Source: Campylobacter concisus (GTDB taxonomy: Bacteria; Campylobacterota; Campylobacteria; Campylobacterales; Campylobacteraceae). Taken from it: a stretch of 64,000 nucleotides of DNA. Positions 37,784-50,641 of this stretch are shown here, one piece after another. Each line of letters opens with the position of its first letter. The first letter of the stretch is position 1. The position numbers and the translations under genes were made by a program. The notes beneath the pieces were generated by a model, which saw nothing but the letters and a program-made list of their open reading frames with translations, did not search any database and was not told the DNA's origin. The stretch is from contig NZ_PIRQ01000003.1 in assembly GCF_003048535.1 (NCBI RefSeq), positions 175,643 through 239,642 of the forward strand, given 5' to 3'.

Positions 37784-37973
37784 TTAGGTTTTACTTGAAA
37801 TTGCCAAAACCCAGCTATTTCATGAATTGTAACAGATAATAGCAATATTGCCAAATAAAGAAAATTTCTTATTTTTAAAATTCTTTGACAAAAAATATCA
37901 ATCAAAATGGCTTTTGAAAGTATTTTTTAGACACTTAATAACTTTTTTGTTTAAGGATAATAAAATTTATGGA

Positions 37974-39062
37974 TTAAAATTTTTCTATCAAATCTTTAAA
38001 AATTTCATAAAGTTTATTTACTTCGTGGGTGCTAACTCGCTCGTTTTTAGCGTGTATGCGGTCGTTTATGACGCCAAATTCTATCGCATCTATGCCAAAT
38101 TCAGCAAAGTGTCTTGCATCACTCGTGCCACCCTTTGTATTTAGAACCGGTGTAACGCTTGTGAACTTTGTGACAGAAGCCATTAAATTTTTTACGATTT
38201 TGCTATCTTTGTTTGTTAAAAATCTCTTTGAGCTTTGTTTTATACTAAGCTCGTAATCAAGCCCATTTAAAACGCCTCTAAGATAGCCCTCAACGTCATT
38301 TACGTCGGTTAAATTTGAGTTTCTCACATTAAACATTATACTAAGCTCACTTGGCGTAACGTTACAAACTTGCATGCCACCTCTAATATCAGTTATCACG
38401 ATCTTGCTTGGACTAAAAAACTCGCTCCCAGCGTCCATATCGTGATCAGCTATCTTATTTAAAAGTGGAGCTATTAAATTTACCGGATTTAAACACTTTT
38501 CAGGATATGCTACGTGCCCTTGAATGCCATTTATCACGATCTTGCCATTTATTGAGCCACGTCTACCAACTTTTATGCTATCACCAAATTCTTTATCGCA
38601 AGTTGGCTCAGCCACTACGCAAAATTTTGGCAAATCATTTATTTCGCGTAAATATTCAAGTGCTAAAGGCGTACCATATGTGCCATCGCCCTCTTCGTCG
38701 CTTGTTAATATGAGGCTTAGCTTCCCATCAAATTTCGCATCTTTAGCAGCGCAAACAAAAGCAGCCACGCCACTTTTCATATCCTGTGTGCCTCTTGCGT
38801 AGATGTAGCCATCTTTTTCATATGGTGTAAATGGCTCGCTATCCCAGCCCTCACCTGGAGGCACGACATCAATGTGTCCAGCAAAAGCTAGATGCTCGCC
38901 GTCTCCATAAATTTTAGAAAGTATGAGATTTTTGGTACCATTTTTTTCTATAAATTTCGCCTCAAAATCAGGTAAAAATTTAGCGATAAATTCTAAGCTT
39001 CCAGAATCATTAGGTGTGATAGAGCAAAAGCTTAAAAGCTCTTTTAAAAAGCTAATTACCAC
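37974..39062 (-). CDS. dapE: Succinyl-diaminopimelate desuccinylase
   Basis: Zinc peptidase-fold enzyme of lysine and meso-diaminopimelate synthesis. The 362 residues include the metal-site motifs [11 protein letters not shown] (His and Asp) and [10 protein letters not shown] (catalytic Glu pair), [13 protein letters not shown] in the dimerisation lid, and [16 protein letters not shown] near the C-terminus with the final metal His in [12 protein letters not shown]. It ends 8 bp before nothing but VanZ-side intergenic DNA and begins 8 bp after the GGDEF/EAL gene. Confidence 0.93.
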   Translation of the reverse strand: MVISFLKELLSFCSITPNDSGSLEFIAKFLPDFEAKFIEKNGTKNLILSKIYGDGEHLAFAGHIDVVPPGEGWDSEPFTPYEKDGYIYARGTQDMKSGVAAFVCAAKDAKFDGKLSLILTSDEEGDGTYGTPLALEYLREINDLPKFCVVAEPTCDKEFGDSIKVGRRGSINGKIVINGIQGHVAYPEKCLNPVNLIAPLLNKIADHDMDAGSEFFSPSKIVITDIRGGMQVCNVTPSELSIMFNVRNSNLTDVNDVEGYLRGVLNGLDYELSIKQSSKRFLTNKDSKIVKNLMASVTKFTSVTPVLNTKGGTSDARHFAEFGIDAIEFGVINDRIHAKNERVSTHEVNKLYEIFKDLIEKF

Positions 39063-39070
39063 TAAGTGCC

Positions 39071-40984
39071 TTATGAGCCGGCACGCTCTGGTGCACCAAA
39101 ATAAAAGCCCTGGAACTCATCTACGCCGATCTCTTTACAGATTTCAAATATCTCTTTTGAATGCACATATTCAGCAATAGTTTTTATACCAAGGTCTTTT
39201 GCAAATGCCACGATCGCACTTGCGATATAGTGTGAATCTTTATTTATGTCTATATCTTTTATAATAGAGCCATCGATCTTCACATAGTCAGGCTTGATCT
39301 TTATAATGTAAGAAAAATTTGAATATCCTGAGCCAAAATCATCAATAGCGATCTTTGCGCCCATACTTTTTACACGCTCGATAAAATTTGAAACTCTCTC
39401 TAAATTTTTAAGCTCTTCATCTTCAACGATCTCAAATACTACTCTACCAGCAACATTGTGCTTGTTCAATAAATTTAAAACAAGTGAGCTAACATCACCA
39501 TCGATCATATCTCTACTGCTTAAATTTATAGAAAGTACTAAATTCTTATCCTCTACAAGCTGCTTAAAACACTTTACAATGAGTTGTTTCTCAAGATCAG
39601 CATAACGCTTAATACGCTTTGAGATATCTAAAAAGACATTTGGTGATATAACATCACCTCTATCCAAAAGCCTTATCAAACATTCATATTTTACAGGTAC
39701 CTTTTGGTCATTAACTATCGGCTGAAAATAAGGAACAATATTGTTATTTATAGTGGCGTATTGTATTAGTTTAGAGCGTTCTATTTGAGTTGCGTATTCC
39801 TCTTTTTGATTTAGCCCTTTGAAATAACAAACATAGTCTTTATCTTGCTCTTTTGCTGTTTTTAATGCTATTGTTGCTTTTCTTAGTGTTTGGTCACTAT
39901 CAAGAGCAAAGCCTATTGTACTATGTATCTCGATACCTTCTATCTCTCTACTATCTTCATCGACTATACTTAGCATACGACCTTTAAAAATTTCTATCAA
40001 ATCTTCAACCATATCTTCATATCTATCGATAAAGCTATCGCTATCTTCTACCAGAGCAAACCTATCTGCTTCTATACAGTAAGCTTTCATATTCTCATCT
40101 TTGGCAAATTCACTGATCAAATCAGCCATCTTTACCAAAATCTGGTCACATGCAAATTTACCGTAAAAGTCATTCATCTTGCCAAAATCGTCAATATCTA
40201 TAAGCACTACTTTAGGATTTTCATAGCTACTAACATCACGCACCAATGCTGTTTTATTTAAAAGTCCAGTCATTGGATCGATATAAAGCTTTTCTCCAAG
40301 CTCTTCTATCTGTTTTTTAGTATCTGTTTTTAATGCGTTATAGTTATTTTTTTCTTTTATATACTTGACCGCATACCATATACAAGTGGACAAAGCAACT
40401 ATTGCACCAACGAGGCTTAAGATGAATGTTAAAGCCATATTATTTAAAAGCCACTCAAAAAAGTACTCATCATGTGTACCGGTAATACGTTGATCGACCT
40501 TTCCTTTAAAGCCTAATATATACTCTCCGACCGGTACAAACATACAAACTTGAGCAGCATTTTCTGGCAAAATTTTTGCCCAAAAATAATCTTTTTGGAA
40601 ATTATGAGCAAAGATATTTCCACAGCTTTTGTCGTTAAATTCTTGATTTATTATTCTTTTATCTGAAGACGCTACGACCTTGTATCCATTTTTATTATCA
40701 TCCTTTAATAAAAGAACATCACCCATAGCACTATCGTTAATGTAAGATTGGAAATTTGCGACATCATATTTGCTGACATTTTTGAAATAATCAACATATT
40801 GATATGTCAAATAATCAACTTTCTTTCGAAGATTAAAACCATTTTCAGCAGAAGCATTATTAAATTTAAAATAAAAAACTGCCAGGTTTTCGACTAAAAA
40901 AATACTTCCCAAAACAAACACTAAACCTATAATCGTTTTAGTGATGTTTAGATTTTTACCCGTTTGCTCGTCCTTGTTACTCAA
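39071..40984 (-). CDS. Membrane GGDEF-EAL protein: degenerate cyclase domain, intact-looking phosphodiesterase domain
   Basis: A 637-residue c-di-GMP-type protein. A helix at ~16-37 and another at ~183-206 enclose a ~145-residue periplasmic sensor with two cysteines (C121, C147). The GGDEF domain (~220-390) has EADRF at 305-309 where GGDEF should be, so it is unlikely to make c-di-GMP. The EAL domain (~400-637) has ECLIR at 434-438, N487, FEIVE at 517-521, DDFGSG at 548-553, K569, E605 and Q625; all catalytic positions of active EAL phosphodiesterases appear present. It probably degrades or senses c-di-GMP in response to a periplasmic signal. A -10 box lies 34 nt upstream. Confidence 0.85.
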   Translation of the reverse strand: MSNKDEQTGKNLNITKTIIGLVFVLGSIFLVENLAVFYFKFNNASAENGFNLRKKVDYLTYQYVDYFKNVSKYDVANFQSYINDSAMGDVLLLKDDNKNGYKVVASSDKRIINQEFNDKSCGNIFAHNFQKDYFWAKILPENAAQVCMFVPVGEYILGFKGKVDQRITGTHDEYFFEWLLNNMALTFILSLVGAIVALSTCIWYAVKYIKEKNNYNALKTDTKKQIEELGEKLYIDPMTGLLNKTALVRDVSSYENPKVVLIDIDDFGKMNDFYGKFACDQILVKMADLISEFAKDENMKAYCIEADRFALVEDSDSFIDRYEDMVEDLIEIFKGRMLSIVDEDSREIEGIEIHSTIGFALDSDQTLRKATIALKTAKEQDKDYVCYFKGLNQKEEYATQIERSKLIQYATINNNIVPYFQPIVNDQKVPVKYECLIRLLDRGDVISPNVFLDISKRIKRYADLEKQLIVKCFKQLVEDKNLVLSINLSSRDMIDGDVSSLVLNLLNKHNVAGRVVFEIVEDEELKNLERVSNFIERVKSMGAKIAIDDFGSGYSNFSYIIKIKPDYVKIDGSIIKDIDINKDSHYIASAIVAFAKDLGIKTIAEYVHSKEIFEICKEIGVDEFQGFYFGAPERAGS

Positions 40985-41017
40985 AAGTTACTTCCCTTAT
41001 TTTGTGTACTTGCCCTG

Positions 41018-41023
41018 ATTATA
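41018..41023 (-). promoter_or_regulatory. Sigma70 -10 box of the GGDEF-EAL gene
   Basis: Minus-strand gaTATAATc-like box in the 75-bp gap after mutS2, 34 nt before the start. It suggests the GGDEF-EAL and dapE genes have their own transcript start within the long minus-strand run. Confidence 0.45.
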
Positions 41024-41059
41024 TCAACCTTAAAATAAATTTTAACTTTTGGGAAAAAG

Positions 41060-43264
41060 TTAAAGTCTGACTATTTTAGCTCCATATCCACCTTGATTTG
41101 CTGGTGCGTCAAAAAATTCCTTCACACTTGGATGCTCTTTTAAGAAATTTTTAACAGCAAAGGCTAGCTTGCCAGTGCCGATGCCGTGAAATACGCTAAC
41201 CTCGTCAAATCCCATAACAAGACTATCTGAGATAAATTTATCAAGCTTAGCTATCGCCTCATCAGCTCTCATGCCGTGCAGATCAAGCGAGAGCGAGGCT
41301 GTCTTTGGTTTATCGACATTTAGGCTCACATCACCTTTTTTAGGCAAGACCACTTCGTTGCCATTTTTTCTTAAAAGCTCAAGTGGTACACGCAAATTTA
41401 TGCCATTTGACTCGATCATCGCGTCATTTTTTGAGATGCTTAAAACCGTGCCTTTTATATTTTCATATTTCACTCTATCGCCTACTTTTAGGCTCTCGCG
41501 CTCAGTTTTTTTAGGCTTAACGATGGCGGCTTTTTTCTCATTTGCCACGTTTAGCGCCCTTTGCTTGTCTTTTATATCCTTGAAATTTATAACGGCTTTT
41601 GCCGCATTTATTGCTTCAAAATACTCTTTTTCCAGACGTGAAATAGTCGCATTTAGCTTGATCTCATTTTTCTCTTTTAGCTCTTTTTGCTCCTCAAGCA
41701 AGCGCTCCAGCCGCTCCTCTTTTGTCGTGATCTCTTTTATACCCTCATCAAGCTTAGTTTGTAAATTTAGCGTCTTTGTGATGATCTCATTTAAATTCTC
41801 TTTATCTTCACCGTAAATTTTCTTTGCCTGAGCCACTAAATTTTGAGATATGCCGTATCTTGCCGCCGTTTCAAAGGCATAAGACTTGCCGATCGTGCCT
41901 TTTAAAAACTCAAATTTTGGCCTTTGTGCCGCCTCGTCGTAAAGTGCCGCCACTAGCTCAACCTCTGGGTTTTTAGCTAGCAACATTGCAAGGCGTTTGT
42001 GGTGAGTCGTGATAATCATTTTGATATCTTGAGTAATGAGGCGCTCTATCATGACACCATACAAGCTCGCAGCCTCCTCAAAGTCAGTACCAAGCTCGAT
42101 CTCGTCGATGCCTATGATGATCGATTTTTTAGTAAAAAGCCTTGCAAAGTGCACCATCCTGCCAGCAAAGGTCGAGATGTCGTTTTTCACACTTTGCGGA
42201 TCTTCTATGATCGCGTCAAATTCTTTAAAAGAGCCGATGCTTGAGCGGTTTGCATCGATACGCATAGGCAGCAGATACTTTGCAAGCAGCGTGGCTGAGA
42301 TGATTGATTTTAAAAGCATCGATTTGCCGCCAGCATTTACACCGGTTATTAAAAGCACCTTTTTGCTAAAATCCACACTCACGCTTTTTGGGTTTTTAAG
42401 CGCTGGATGGGCAAATTTCTCAAGCTTGATAACATGCGAGCTGTTTGGCAAAACAAACTCATAATCACGTGATCTAGCCAAATTTACACGCGCCTGATAC
42501 GCATCAAACTGATCAAATGCGTTATTTATAAATTTCAAAAAGAGCAGGCTCTTGCTCATCTGCAAGCTAAATTTCTTGCAGTGCTCAAAAATGATCTCCT
42601 CTTTTCTATCAAGTAGCTCGCTTTGCTCCTTTTTTAGGCGCTCGGTGTTTGCAGGTGCGACGTAGAAGTAGCCGCCTGAGCTTCTAGCAATCACGGTGCC
42701 TTTTAGGGCGTGGTTAAAGCCGCCACGCACCAAAAGTGCCTCTTGTGAGTTGATGTAGTGCGTCTGGGTATCGACTAGATAGGGCGTGATGTGCTTTGAG
42801 TAGATGAGCTTTTTAAGCTCAGCATCGATCTGGCGCTTTTTCTCGCTAAACGCCTGCTTTATCGCGTAAAATCTCTCATCCACGCTGTCGCTAAACTCGC
42901 CGTTTTCATCAAAACTATTTGCCAAAGTGCTCATCGCTTCAGGGATCTCAACTTTAGCGATCCACTCGCCAAGCCTACCTTCAAATTTTTGCTTTTTTAG
43001 ATATGAAAAATACTTAATAATCTTTGCAAACTCGTAAATTTCACTGATGTGAAGCACTGCTTGCTTGCTAAGTCTCATAAGCGCGTCATCAAGCTCTTTT
43101 ATCTCATCAGGCGCCTTAAAATCATACTTTGAAAGCTCACTAATGTTTTCAAAGTGGATTTTGCTGTCGCCTTGTAAAAATAGCGGTTTTTGCCTTGCTA
43201 AAAAGGAGTTAAATTTCTCTAGATACTCGCCCAAATCGAGCTTTAAAAATATCTCTTCAGTCAT
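41060..43264 (-). CDS. mutS2: MutS2-family ATPase with C-terminal Smr domain
   Basis: MutS2 proteins suppress homologous recombination or act on stalled, collided ribosomes; they are not mismatch-repair MutS. The 734 residues show the ATPase Walker A ITGVNAGGKSMLLKS, Walker B SIIIGIDEIELGTDFEEA, a Glu/Lys-rich coiled coil, a KOW-like segment (LKVGDRVKYENIKGTVLSI), and a C-terminal Smr nuclease domain with LDLHGMRADEA and FHGIGTGKL. Its start overlaps the upstream small-membrane-protein gene by four bases. Confidence 0.92.
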   Translation of the reverse strand: MTEEIFLKLDLGEYLEKFNSFLARQKPLFLQGDSKIHFENISELSKYDFKAPDEIKELDDALMRLSKQAVLHISEIYEFAKIIKYFSYLKKQKFEGRLGEWIAKVEIPEAMSTLANSFDENGEFSDSVDERFYAIKQAFSEKKRQIDAELKKLIYSKHITPYLVDTQTHYINSQEALLVRGGFNHALKGTVIARSSGGYFYVAPANTERLKKEQSELLDRKEEIIFEHCKKFSLQMSKSLLFLKFINNAFDQFDAYQARVNLARSRDYEFVLPNSSHVIKLEKFAHPALKNPKSVSVDFSKKVLLITGVNAGGKSMLLKSIISATLLAKYLLPMRIDANRSSIGSFKEFDAIIEDPQSVKNDISTFAGRMVHFARLFTKKSIIIGIDEIELGTDFEEAASLYGVMIERLITQDIKMIITTHHKRLAMLLAKNPEVELVAALYDEAAQRPKFEFLKGTIGKSYAFETAARYGISQNLVAQAKKIYGEDKENLNEIITKTLNLQTKLDEGIKEITTKEERLERLLEEQKELKEKNEIKLNATISRLEKEYFEAINAAKAVINFKDIKDKQRALNVANEKKAAIVKPKKTERESLKVGDRVKYENIKGTVLSISKNDAMIESNGINLRVPLELLRKNGNEVVLPKKGDVSLNVDKPKTASLSLDLHGMRADEAIAKLDKFISDSLVMGFDEVSVFHGIGTGKLAFAVKNFLKEHPSVKEFFDAPANQGGYGAKIVRL

Positions 43265-43605
43265 TGCTCACAACTTTTTATAGGCACGATAACGCCTGAG
43301 AGATCGCTAAATTCTCTTTTAGCTAAAAATGACGCCGTGCCAAATTCGTAGTTAAATTTCTCAGCGCTTACGTTGTATTCGCCACATTTTAGTGTTTTGC
43401 CCTGTTTAAAATCGCTAACTAGCTTTGAGATGGCATCCTCGTTCTTTGATAAATTCTCTTCGTAAAAATAGACGCAAATAAGGATCGCTACAAGCACCGC
43501 GCTAACGAGCGCTTTTATGCCTTTGCTGATCTTTTCATCTTTTATCGCCCAGATCGCTCCAAAAAGCACGATCAAGCCAGCGATTAGGATCAAATTTCTT
43601 ACCAT
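43261..43605 (-). CDS. Small membrane protein upstream of mutS2
   Basis: A 114-residue protein with two N-terminal hydrophobic segments (LILIAGLIVLFGAIWAI and ALVSAVLVAILICVYFY) and a short soluble tail with two Cys (LKCGEYN, IKSCEQ). It overlaps mutS2 by four bases and the upstream 105-residue gene by seven, so it is translated as part of the murC-mutS2 chain. A similar small membrane-protein gene occupies this place in C. jejuni. No function recognised. Confidence 0.65.
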   Translation of the reverse strand: MVRNLILIAGLIVLFGAIWAIKDEKISKGIKALVSAVLVAILICVYFYEENLSKNEDAISKLVSDFKQGKTLKCGEYNVSAEKFNYEFGTASFLAKREFSDLSGVIVPIKSCEQ

Positions 43606-43916
43606 TTCACGCCTTTATACTTTGCAATGAGCTCTTTGTAAAGCTCAGCATGAGGTTCGATCTTTTCTAAAATTTCAGCCTTAACCTCGCTGATATCTTG
43701 CTTTTCAACCAGCAAGCAAATAGCCATATACGGGGCATTTGGCAGCATCTCTTTTATCTGAGTGCTGCTTAGCTTTTGCGACCTTGCAAGAGCGATCAAG
43801 ATATCTTTTTTGCCTAAATTTATAAGGCTTGAAATTTCATCCTCGCTTAACTCTTTTTCATTTATCTCTTTTAAAATTTCATTTTCATCTTGAGGCTTGA
43901 AAGTACTTAGATCCAT
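43599..43916 (-). CDS. Uncharacterised small acidic protein after murC
   Basis: 105 residues, soluble and helical, Glu/Lys-rich (KPQDENEILKEINEKELSED). No motif recognised. Its start codon shares one base with the murC stop (TAATG), so it depends on murC translation, and its end overlaps the next small gene. The tight coupling argues that it is a real gene. Confidence 0.65.
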   Translation of the reverse strand: MDLSTFKPQDENEILKEINEKELSEDEISSLINLGKKDILIALARSQKLSSTQIKEMLPNAPYMAICLLVEKQDISEVKAEILEKIEPHAELYKELIAKYKGVKW

Positions 43917-45244
43917 TAGTACCCGCCTCTTAGTTGCACGCTGATATCGCCCGCTCCAAAGCCAACTACGATGCCGTCACTTAGGCGGTTTTTCACGCCA
44001 AATTCATCTGTAAATTCTATCCCCTCTTCAACCCTCTCGACCTTGTCGGTAAAGATCGGGTTATACTCGCTAAATTCGCTCTTCATATCAACTTCGATCG
44101 GACTTTCTCCAGCTGCATAAACTGGCAAGATGACAAGCTCATCAACGCCCTTAAAGCACTCTTTAAAGCCAGGTAAATTTGTGCTAAGTCTTGTGTAGCG
44201 GTGTGGCTGAAATATCGCTGTGACGCTGTTTATACCTAAAATTTTGGCGTATTCAAAGACTGATTTTAGTGTCGCTTTTATCTCGGTTGGATGGTGCGCG
44301 TAGTCGTCGATTAGGACGAAATTTTTGTTTGCGCTAAGGATGTCAAAACGCTTTTTGATCCCTTTAAAATTTAGTAAATTTTCTCTAATGTCTTTAAGCG
44401 GCGTCTCGTGCATCGCAGCAAGGATAGCCAAAGATGCGTCTATAGCGATGTGCTCGCCCATGCCAAAGGCTTCAAATTTGCCTAAATTTTTAAGGTTGAA
44501 GCTAGTGTATGGCTGATAGTCTCTTACCACCATCGTTAGCTCTGTGATATCACTGCTTGGATAAAGCCTGATCGCATCAAGCTTAAGCGTGCTCAAAAAC
44601 TCGTCCTCAGCGTTTATCACTCTAACCTTTGCACGCTCCAAAAAGCCTTTGTAAGCTGCGTAAAATTTAGCTAGATCGTAGTCGTAGTGCTCCATGTGCT
44701 CTGGCTCTGCATTGGTGACGATGGCTAGATATGGGTTTGAGTTTAGAAAGCTAGAGTCACTCTCGTCTGCCTCAAATACGACGTTATCGCTTTTAGCGTA
44801 GCGCATATTTGAACCAAACTGCTTTGAGATGGCGCCAATAATCACTGAGCCCTCAATGAGGCTTGCTAACATCGCTGAAGTAGTACTCTTGCCGTGCGCG
44901 CCAGCAACCGCAAAGACGCACTTATCTTCAAGCACATAAGGCAAAATTTCTTTTCTTGAAAAGCACTTTATGCCTTTGTTTCTAGCCTCCACTAGCTCGA
45001 TATTATCCTCTTTTATCGCGGCTGAATAAACCACGAAGTCTTGGTCTTTTATCGCCTCTTTACAGTGCGGAGTGATGACCTCAATGCCTTCGCTTTGAAG
45101 TTCAAGCGTCGTCTTGCTCTCTTTGATATCGCTGCCACTTATCTTGTGGCCTTTTTCGTGTAAAAATCTAGCGATGGCTGAGATGCCAATGCCACCGATG
45201 CCTATGAAATGGACTTTTTTGATCTCGTTGTTTAGCTCTTGCAA
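43916..45244 (-). CDS. murC: UDP-N-acetylmuramate-L-alanine ligase
   Basis: First amino-acid ligase of peptidoglycan synthesis. The 442 residues have the UDP-binding IGIGGIGISAIARFL, the P-loop GAHGKSTTSAML, the Mur signature EADESDSSFL, and the C-terminal domain motif DDYAHHPTEIKATL followed by FQPHRYTR. It is complete and ordinary, and leads a translationally coupled string into mutS2. Confidence 0.95.
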   Translation of the reverse strand: MQELNNEIKKVHFIGIGGIGISAIARFLHEKGHKISGSDIKESKTTLELQSEGIEVITPHCKEAIKDQDFVVYSAAIKEDNIELVEARNKGIKCFSRKEILPYVLEDKCVFAVAGAHGKSTTSAMLASLIEGSVIIGAISKQFGSNMRYAKSDNVVFEADESDSSFLNSNPYLAIVTNAEPEHMEHYDYDLAKFYAAYKGFLERAKVRVINAEDEFLSTLKLDAIRLYPSSDITELTMVVRDYQPYTSFNLKNLGKFEAFGMGEHIAIDASLAILAAMHETPLKDIRENLLNFKGIKKRFDILSANKNFVLIDDYAHHPTEIKATLKSVFEYAKILGINSVTAIFQPHRYTRLSTNLPGFKECFKGVDELVILPVYAAGESPIEVDMKSEFSEYNPIFTDKVERVEEGIEFTDEFGVKNRLSDGIVVGFGAGDISVQLRGGY

Positions 45245-45308
45245 ATTTTATCCTTAAGTTTTTCGTGATTTTAACAAAAACTACTAAATTTAAGGCTGAA
45301 AATGGCTT

Positions 45309-45662
45309 TTATTTGCTTAAGGCAAAGCTCTCGTCTATTAGGTCAAAAACTGTTTTTTGTGAGATTTTGGAGTTTAAATTTACGCTTATCCAGTGCTTTT
45401 TATTCATATGATATGCTTTAAAAATTTGCCTCTCATCAACTAGCACCATGGCTAGATCTGGGCTGCATTTTAGATTTAAAACATCTATCACTTCGTCACT
45501 TTTAAGACCAAGCTTACTAGCGCTTATCTGTATAATCAGCGCAAACCACTTCTTGTTGTTCTTGTGACGAAAGACACTAAATTTTGGATACTTTGGGAAA
45601 ATTTGCTCACCTAAAACGTCAAATTTCTCTTTTATGTATCTCTCAACGTCACTTCGTTTCAA
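45309..45662 (-). CDS. MmcQ/YjbR-family protein
   Basis: A 117-residue protein of the MmcQ/YjbR (DUF419) family with a CyaY-like fold. The family pattern is visible: YPKFSVFRHKNNKKWFALI, LNLKCSPDLAMVL, the YHMNKKHWISVNL motif and the helix DLIDESFALSK. Family members may bind DNA, but no biochemical role is settled. It stands between murC and the nitrilase-like gene, in the same direction. Confidence 0.8.
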   Translation of the reverse strand: MKRSDVERYIKEKFDVLGEQIFPKYPKFSVFRHKNNKKWFALIIQISASKLGLKSDEVIDVLNLKCSPDLAMVLVDERQIFKAYHMNKKHWISVNLNSKISQKTVFDLIDESFALSK

Positions 45663-45736
45663 TTTTCACTCCAAAATTCCTTTTAAGAGCGCTCACTCTT
45701 GCTAAGCTCACTTTCCCGTCCAGTTACGGCCTTATT

Positions 45737-46534
45737 TTATCTTTTAAATTTAGCCTCTATATGCATAAAGCCCCAAGTACTTCTAGCCTCGCTAAGCTCC
45801 TTTTTGCTAAGCTCATCTATCATCATCTCTTCGTTCTTGCCGAGTCTATTTTTAACTTCACCAAACGGATTAATAAGCATCGAATCGCCGTAAAAGCTCC
45901 ACTGAGCATCGTCACTTTTATGGCTTCCTACGCGGTTTACGCGCAGCACGTAGACGTTGTTTGTAAAGGCCCTAACCTTTAAAAGCTCCTCCCAGCGCGC
46001 CTGAGAAAAAAATGTACAAGCCGTTGGCACTAGCACGATATCGACCTTTTTGGCACTCATATAGGCCCAGCACACATCAAAGTGCGCCTCATAGCCAAAC
46101 ATGACGCCGACTTTAAATTTATCGTAGGTAAAAATAGGCAAATTTAGCTCATCACTTGTGTTATTAAAGAATTTCGCCTCATTCCAGTGAGCGTAGGGCA
46201 TAAGAATTTGCTGATCATATAGCTTTACTTGTGTTGGGGTAAATTTGGCTAGACTTTTAAAAATTTCCTTGCCTTTTAGATTTACAATGGGTGCAACGAT
46301 ATTTAGATCATACTTTTTTGCCATTGAAAAAAGAGCCTCTTTCTTTCGCTCGCTTTGCTCTTTTATAAGGCTTTTTGGCATGCTAATGAGCTCTTTAAAA
46401 AAGCTATTTAGCACGTACTCACCAAGCACAACTAGCCTTGCGTTTTCGTCCGCACAAATTTTTAGATAATAATCAAGCCTAGCCTCGCTCAAAGGTTGCG
46501 TTGGTAGCTGAAGAGCACAAATTCTACTCATCAT
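45737..46534 (-). CDS. Carbon-nitrogen hydrolase fold protein lacking two catalytic residues
   Basis: The 265-residue protein has the nitrilase-superfamily fold: LVVLGEY, VDIVLVPTACTF, WEELLKVRAFTNNVYVLRVNRVG and DSMLINPFGEV. The superfamily needs a Glu-Lys-Cys triad. Here the Glu is present (E39 in LGEY), but the Lys position reads Gln (LYDQQILMP, ~108) and the nucleophile segment, normally iCyDxxFPE, reads MFGYEAHFD with Gly147 in place of Cys. It therefore looks catalytically dead as a hydrolase unless another residue substitutes. A nitrilase-family gene occupies this slot in C. jejuni. It overlaps xseB by 11 bases. Confidence 0.8.
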   Translation of the reverse strand: MMSRICALQLPTQPLSEARLDYYLKICADENARLVVLGEYVLNSFFKELISMPKSLIKEQSERKKEALFSMAKKYDLNIVAPIVNLKGKEIFKSLAKFTPTQVKLYDQQILMPYAHWNEAKFFNNTSDELNLPIFTYDKFKVGVMFGYEAHFDVCWAYMSAKKVDIVLVPTACTFFSQARWEELLKVRAFTNNVYVLRVNRVGSHKSDDAQWSFYGDSMLINPFGEVKNRLGKNEEMMIDELSKKELSEARSTWGFMHIEAKFKR

Positions 46535-46715
46535 CCACCTGCTTTATGCTAAGTTTTGCATTTTCTAAAATTTCTCTTGCTTCATTTAAAAGTTTTTTGC
46601 CTTGTTCGTGCAGCTTTATGCTATTTTCTAAGCTCACATCATCTTTATTTAGATCGTTTAAAATTTTATCTGCTAAGGCTAATTTTTCTTCAAAGCTTTG
46701 CTCTTTTTGCTCCAT
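46524..46715 (-). CDS. xseB: Exodeoxyribonuclease VII small subunit
   Basis: 63 residues forming two helices (FEEKLALADKILNDL, LENSIKLHEQGKKLLNEAREIL), the standard XseB hairpin that binds the long helices of XseA. The SLENSIKLHEQG segment is a good family match. It is three bases from metX and overlaps the nitrilase-like gene. xseA is not in the window. Confidence 0.85.
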   Translation of the reverse strand: MEQKEQSFEEKLALADKILNDLNKDDVSLENSIKLHEQGKKLLNEAREILENAKLSIKQVDDE

Positions 46716-46718
46716 TTT

Positions 46719-47824
46719 CTATCCTTTTAATATATTTTTTATATATCCATCAAATTTTTCTATCTCGACCAAAAATGCGTCATGGCCGTAGTTGCTATCT
46801 ATCTCTACGAAATTTGTATTCTCTCCTCGCCCCATCCCACAAAGCGTGTTATAAATTTCTCTCATGCAGCTTGGCGGAAAGAGTAGATCGCCCTTAAATG
46901 CGATTAGATGCAAATTTGCTTTTATTGGCGCAAGGGCGTCTTTTAGGTTGTCATAGTGTCTTGTACAGTCAAAGATGTTCATCATCTTTACGATGTATAG
47001 GTAGCTTAGCGGATCAAACCTCTTTGGGAAGTTGTAGCCGTTATACTCCATGTAGCGATCGACCTGAAAATGCCCAAAAAGGTCGTAAAGGCCGTCAGTT
47101 TCGACGTAGTTGCGTCCAAATTTTTTATCCATGCTATCAGGGCTTAAAAAGCTGATGTGCCCTGCCATCCTGCCGTAAGCCATACCTTTTAGACCATTTT
47201 TTCTTATAAATTCTGCGTTGTATTCGCCGTTTTTGAAATTTTCATCGTTTAAAATGGCTTCAATGGCGATCTTGTTAAACGCTATCGCCCAGGGCTTAGT
47301 CTGATAGGTACTTGCAAGCATGACGATATCCTGTGCAAATTCTGGAAACTCGATAGCATAGCAAAGTGCTTGCATACCGCCAAGACTGCCGCCGATAACG
47401 GCTCTTGCTCTTGTGATACCAAGCTCGCTAAATAGCCTCATTTGCGCCTTTACCACGTCGCTTATGGCAAGAACAGGGAAATTTAGCCTATACTCTTTGC
47501 CACTGCTTCTATCCACGCTTAAGGGCGAGGTCGAGCCAAAGCATGAACCTAGGATATTTACACAGATGACATAAAATTTATCTGTATCAACCGCCTTTTT
47601 ACTGCCTATTAGCCCATCCCACCAGCCAGCTTTCTCATCGCCTGCATAGGTGCCAGCTGCGTGGTGCGAGCCTGTTAGTGCGTGGCAAATCACGATAACG
47701 TTGCTTTTATCAGCATTTAACGTGCCGTAAGTCTCATAAATAAGCTTAAAATTTGATAGCATACGGCCACTCTCAAGATAGAGTGGCTCGTTAAATTTAA
47801 TAGTTCTAGTTTGCAGGTCTAACA

Positions 47825-47825
<1 letters not shown>
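46719..47825 (-). CDS. metX: Homoserine O-acetyltransferase
   Basis: Alpha/beta-hydrolase-fold enzyme that acetylates homoserine as the entry step of methionine synthesis by direct sulfhydrylation. The nucleophile elbow is GGSLGGMQALCYA (Ser ~143), early motifs are NVIVICHALTGSHHA and WWDGLIGSKKAVD, and the C-terminal His lies in NYGHDAFL. Acetyl- versus succinyl-transfer specificity follows family convention and is inferred. Its ATG overlaps the guaB stop by one base. 368 residues. Confidence 0.92.
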
Positions 47826-50636
<2,811 letters not shown>

Positions 50637-50641
50637 TATTT

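Noticed and set aside
37848..38144. A 98-residue Phe/Lys-rich plus-strand frame before and into dapE
   Set aside because: It is antisense to the end of dapE, has A/T-driven composition and no family likeness.
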